Source: a virus
Length of the DNA stretch: 22,562 nucleotides
IMG/VR virus record: IMGVR_UViG_3300009545_000062
Span: 1 to 22,562 of that record
Reading direction: 5' to 3' (one strand)
The notes under the pieces are model-generated. The model had not been told where the DNA came from. It searched no databases and saw nothing but the letters and a program-made list of their open reading frames with translations. Made by a program: the position numbers and the translations under genes. This document shows, piece by piece, positions 20,798-22,562 of this stretch (its first letter is position 1; each line of letters opens with the position of its first letter).

Positions 20798-20855
20798 CGC
20801 GTCCCAGTGGCTCTCGGGGCCACGTAGGCCCCTCACGCTGCCGGATGGACGGGGC

Positions 20856-20867
20856 TACCATCCTGCC
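20856..20867 (+). promoter_or_regulatory. TACCAT -10-like element six bases before a GTG
   Basis: TACCAT (20856-20861) is followed by six bases and GTG 20868, the same spacing as in the three repeated promoters and the recombinase gene. No convincing -35 was found upstream. Confidence 0.4.
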
Positions 20868-21023
20868 GTGATCGAGCGCCCGTACCCGTTGGCCGCCGAG
20901 GAGCTAGGGCTCGTGGTGGAGGCCAGGCCGACGCCCACCGAGCCGGAGCCCAAACCGGCCCAACCGGGCCACGGCCGGACAAAATCCGGCCTCATTGTCA
21001 ATTGTGTCAATGTCAACCCATAG
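20868..21023 (+). CDS. Possible 51-residue Pro-rich protein
   Basis: GTG 20868 opens a frame to TAG 21021-21023. The peptide has a short helix (YPLAAEELGLVVEARP) then a Pro/Glu-rich part and ends GLIVNCVNVNP. It fills most of the gap between terminator copy 4 and the recombinase region. The start is supported only by the TAnnnT-N6-start layout, with no ribosome site. Confidence 0.4.
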   Translation: MIERPYPLAAEELGLVVEARPTPTEPEPKPAQPGHGRTKSGLIVNCVNVNP

Positions 21024-21079
21024 CCCTTTCCCTTGTGGCGTATGGCTTTCTCGGCCCCGGTAGGCCCTCCAACGGTTAG

Positions 21080-21133
21080 CCCTAGGTTCGCGATACCCGG
21101 TGAGCCGAGAATCGCTCACCTAGGGTGTACCTT
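21080..21133 (+). promoter_or_regulatory. Nested inverted repeats and -10 before the recombinase gene (candidate attP or operator)
   Basis: CCCTAGGT (21080-21087) and ACCTAGGG (21118-21125) are perfect 8-bp arms. Inside them GGTGAGC (21099-21105) and GCTCACC (21114-21120) are perfect 7-bp arms. TACCTT (21128-21133) lies six bases before ATG 21140. The 50-bp size, partial dyad and position next to a serine recombinase fit an attP site, but an operator for the recombinase is equally possible. Confidence 0.5.
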
Positions 21134-21139
21134 GGAGGT

Positions 21140-22562
21140 ATGGAAACCATCTACCAAGCCAACGCCGAGGCCGGAATCGACGCCACCACGTACGAGCGCA
21201 TCTCCGAGGATCGGGACGCCAACAAGGTGGGTGACCAACGGGCCGACAATCTCCGGGTATGCCAGAGCCGGGGCTACCGGGTGGTGGCCGATTGCCTAGA
21301 TGACTCCATCCCGGCCACCCGCTCGAAGGCCACCGGCAAGCTCCATGACCGGCCCGGATGGAATCGCCTACTTGAGCTAGTGGCCACTCACCCGAACGCC
21401 CTAGTCATTGTCTGGCCCCGCACGGATCGGGCCATGCGAGACGAAGAGGACTTGATGGCCTTCCGGAAGGCCTGCCGGGCGGCCAAGCGGGCGGGCTTGG
21501 TCCGGTTGGTGGAGGATCATTCCGGCGCCCGTGGTGACCCGCTCGACCCTCAGATAAAGCTCATCATGGGCGTGGTGGTGGCTACCGCTGGCTATGAGGT
21601 GGATATCAAAGACGCTCGCTCGACGGCCGCTATCGCCCACCGGGCGGCCGAGGGTGCCCACCACGGCGGGGGCCGCTCGTGGGGCCACCGCTATGAGCAT
21701 GAGGTGGCCATCATGGACCCGGCCAATCCGGCCATGCCCAAGATGGTCAAAGCCCGGACCAAGGCGGGCGTAACGATGGCGCCCGAGGTGAAGCGATGGG
21801 GCCGCTTGGTCATCGTGGCCGAGGAGGCGGCCATCATCAGCGACACGGCCGCCCGGCTCATCGCCGGTGAGTCCGTGGCCTCGGTGGTGCGTGACCTGCA
21901 ACGCATGGGGGCCACCACCGTCAAAGGCAATCAATGGACCGCGGCCCAGCTCGCCCGCGCCATCCAGGCTCCACGGCTGGCCGGTATCCGGATGCACCAC
22001 GGCACGCCCTACCCGGCCAAGGCGTGGGAGCCGATCCTCACCGCCGAGCAGCATCAAGCCTTGGTGGCCCTCTTCGCTGGCCGCAAAGGCCAGCCGAGGG
22101 CGAGCGTGAGTAGATTTCTGCTCTCCGGTTTCGCCCGCTGCGGCCGGTGCGGGCATTGGCTCCAATCCACGCCCACCCACGGGCGTAGGTGCTACGGGTG
22201 CCCGCCGCGGAGCCAAGGCGGTTGCGGCGGCCTCAGCGTGGAGATGGTCCACGCCGATGAGGCGGCCCGTGCCCTCCTGCTGGCTGAGGTAGACCGCCCA
22301 GGATTCGCCCTAGCCCTCGAGGCGGCCATGGCGCTACAGGAGGGCTCAGCCGACGCCCTACGGGCGCTACGGGCCACCAAGGCCGAGAAGGTGGCCATCT
22401 TGGCCGGGCTCATCAAGGCCGACCGTTTCGCCCGGATGGCCTCCACCTTGGAGGATGCCATTGCCACCCTGGACGCTGAGGCGGCGAGTATGGCCTCGGC
22501 TCGCAGGATGTCGGCGCATGTCGCGTATGCCGGTTCGGATGAGAGTCTGGTGAGGGCGTATA
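21140..22562 (+). CDS. Large serine recombinase (phage integrase), 3' partial
   Basis: 474 residues are visible with no stop before the window end. The N-terminal catalytic domain has YERISED with the nucleophile Ser22, then GDQRADNLRVCQSRGYRVVA and a later WPRTDRAMRDEEDL, the usual large-serine-recombinase block. The helical linker and recombinase domain include GRSWGHRY, a DTAARLIAGESVASVVRDLQ helix and GIRMHHGT. Residues 334-362 hold C334-x2-C337 and C351-x2-C354, a zinc ribbon, followed by an Ala/Leu-rich coiled-coil region. Such enzymes integrate phage DNA at attP/attB. ATG 21140 has GGAGG only one base before it, so initiation may be leaderless. It is separated from the gene at 20868 by the inverted repeats. 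Confidence 0.93.
   Translation, partial: METIYQANAEAGIDATTYERISEDRDANKVGDQRADNLRVCQSRGYRVVADCLDDSIPATRSKATGKLHDRPGWNRLLELVATHPNALVIVWPRTDRAMRDEEDLMAFRKACRAAKRAGLVRLVEDHSGARGDPLDPQIKLIMGVVVATAGYEVDIKDARSTAAIAHRAAEGAHHGGGRSWGHRYEHEVAIMDPANPAMPKMVKARTKAGVTMAPEVKRWGRLVIVAEEAAIISDTAARLIAGESVASVVRDLQRMGATTVKGNQWTAAQLARAIQAPRLAGIRMHHGTPYPAKAWEPILTAEQHQALVALFAGRKGQPRASVSRFLLSGFARCGRCGHWLQSTPTHGRRCYGCPPRSQGGCGGLSVEMVHADEAARALLLAEVDRPGFALALEAAMALQEGSADALRALRATKAEKVAILAGLIKADRFARMASTLEDAIATLDAEAASMASARRMSAHVAYAGSDESLVRAY

Noticed and set aside
182-22467. Many long open frames on the minus strand, for example at 5257-6453, 7302-8204 and 21401-22252
   Set aside because: They are antisense to well-supported genes, lack ribosome sites and recognisable motifs, and are expected in GC-rich DNA with few stop codons.
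1-22562. tRNA, rRNA, insertion sequence or CRISPR array
   Set aside because: No cloverleaf, transposase, terminal-repeat pair or regular array was seen on reading; a covariance-model scan was not available.

Overview
The window is the structural, lysis and right-arm accessory region of a temperate siphovirus, or an integrated prophage, of a high-GC Gram-positive host, probably an actinomycete. This rests on three things: the HK97-type head and tail genes, the GH25-like endolysin typical of actinophages, and the high GC content with GTG starts and many ATGA/GTGA start-stop overlaps. A sortase-like C-terminal LAYTG signal is a supporting hint. Every gene I can support lies on the + strand. No host gene, tRNA, rRNA, CRISPR array or insertion sequence was seen, so free phage and prophage cannot be told apart.

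Head and tail module (1-10406). The end of the portal gene is followed by the maturation protease, a beta-rich probable head decoration protein, the HK97-fold major capsid protein, a short Pro-rich protein, a head-tail adaptor, a probable tail terminator, a small protein, the tail tube protein, an HK97 gp10-like protein, a 25-codon micro-gene, the tail assembly chaperone pair G and G-T (joined by a predicted -1 frameshift), a short tape measure (559 aa) and a minor tail protein. The terminase lies outside to the left.

Adsorption and lysis (10411-14929). Two adjacent genes begin with the same anchor domain plus collagen-like repeat; the second continues into an Asp-box-like beta-propeller. Next come an endolysin with its own collagen-like tail, a membrane-anchored coiled-coil protein, a short helical protein, a one-TM membrane protein and a Thr-rich protein ending in the LAYTG-type signal.

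Right arm (15115-21023). After a strong hairpin there is a zinc-ribbon protein, a ParB-like GQHR protein and a dense train of very small genes, nine of which encode Cys-rich, zinc-ribbon-like proteins. Two layers of repeated non-coding signal stand out. First, a 13-bp motif occurs five times 3-6 bp before start codons and also encodes an RTGR-like C-terminal tail of the preceding protein. Second, a promoter with an overlapping inverted-repeat operator (TTGCCA-N17-TACTGT-N6-ATG) occurs three times, twice with a terminator directly upstream. The same TAnnnT-N6-start layout precedes two further genes and suggests leaderless mRNAs.

Integration (21080-22562). Inverted repeats lie just before a large serine recombinase that runs off the right edge. 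They may be an attP core or an operator.
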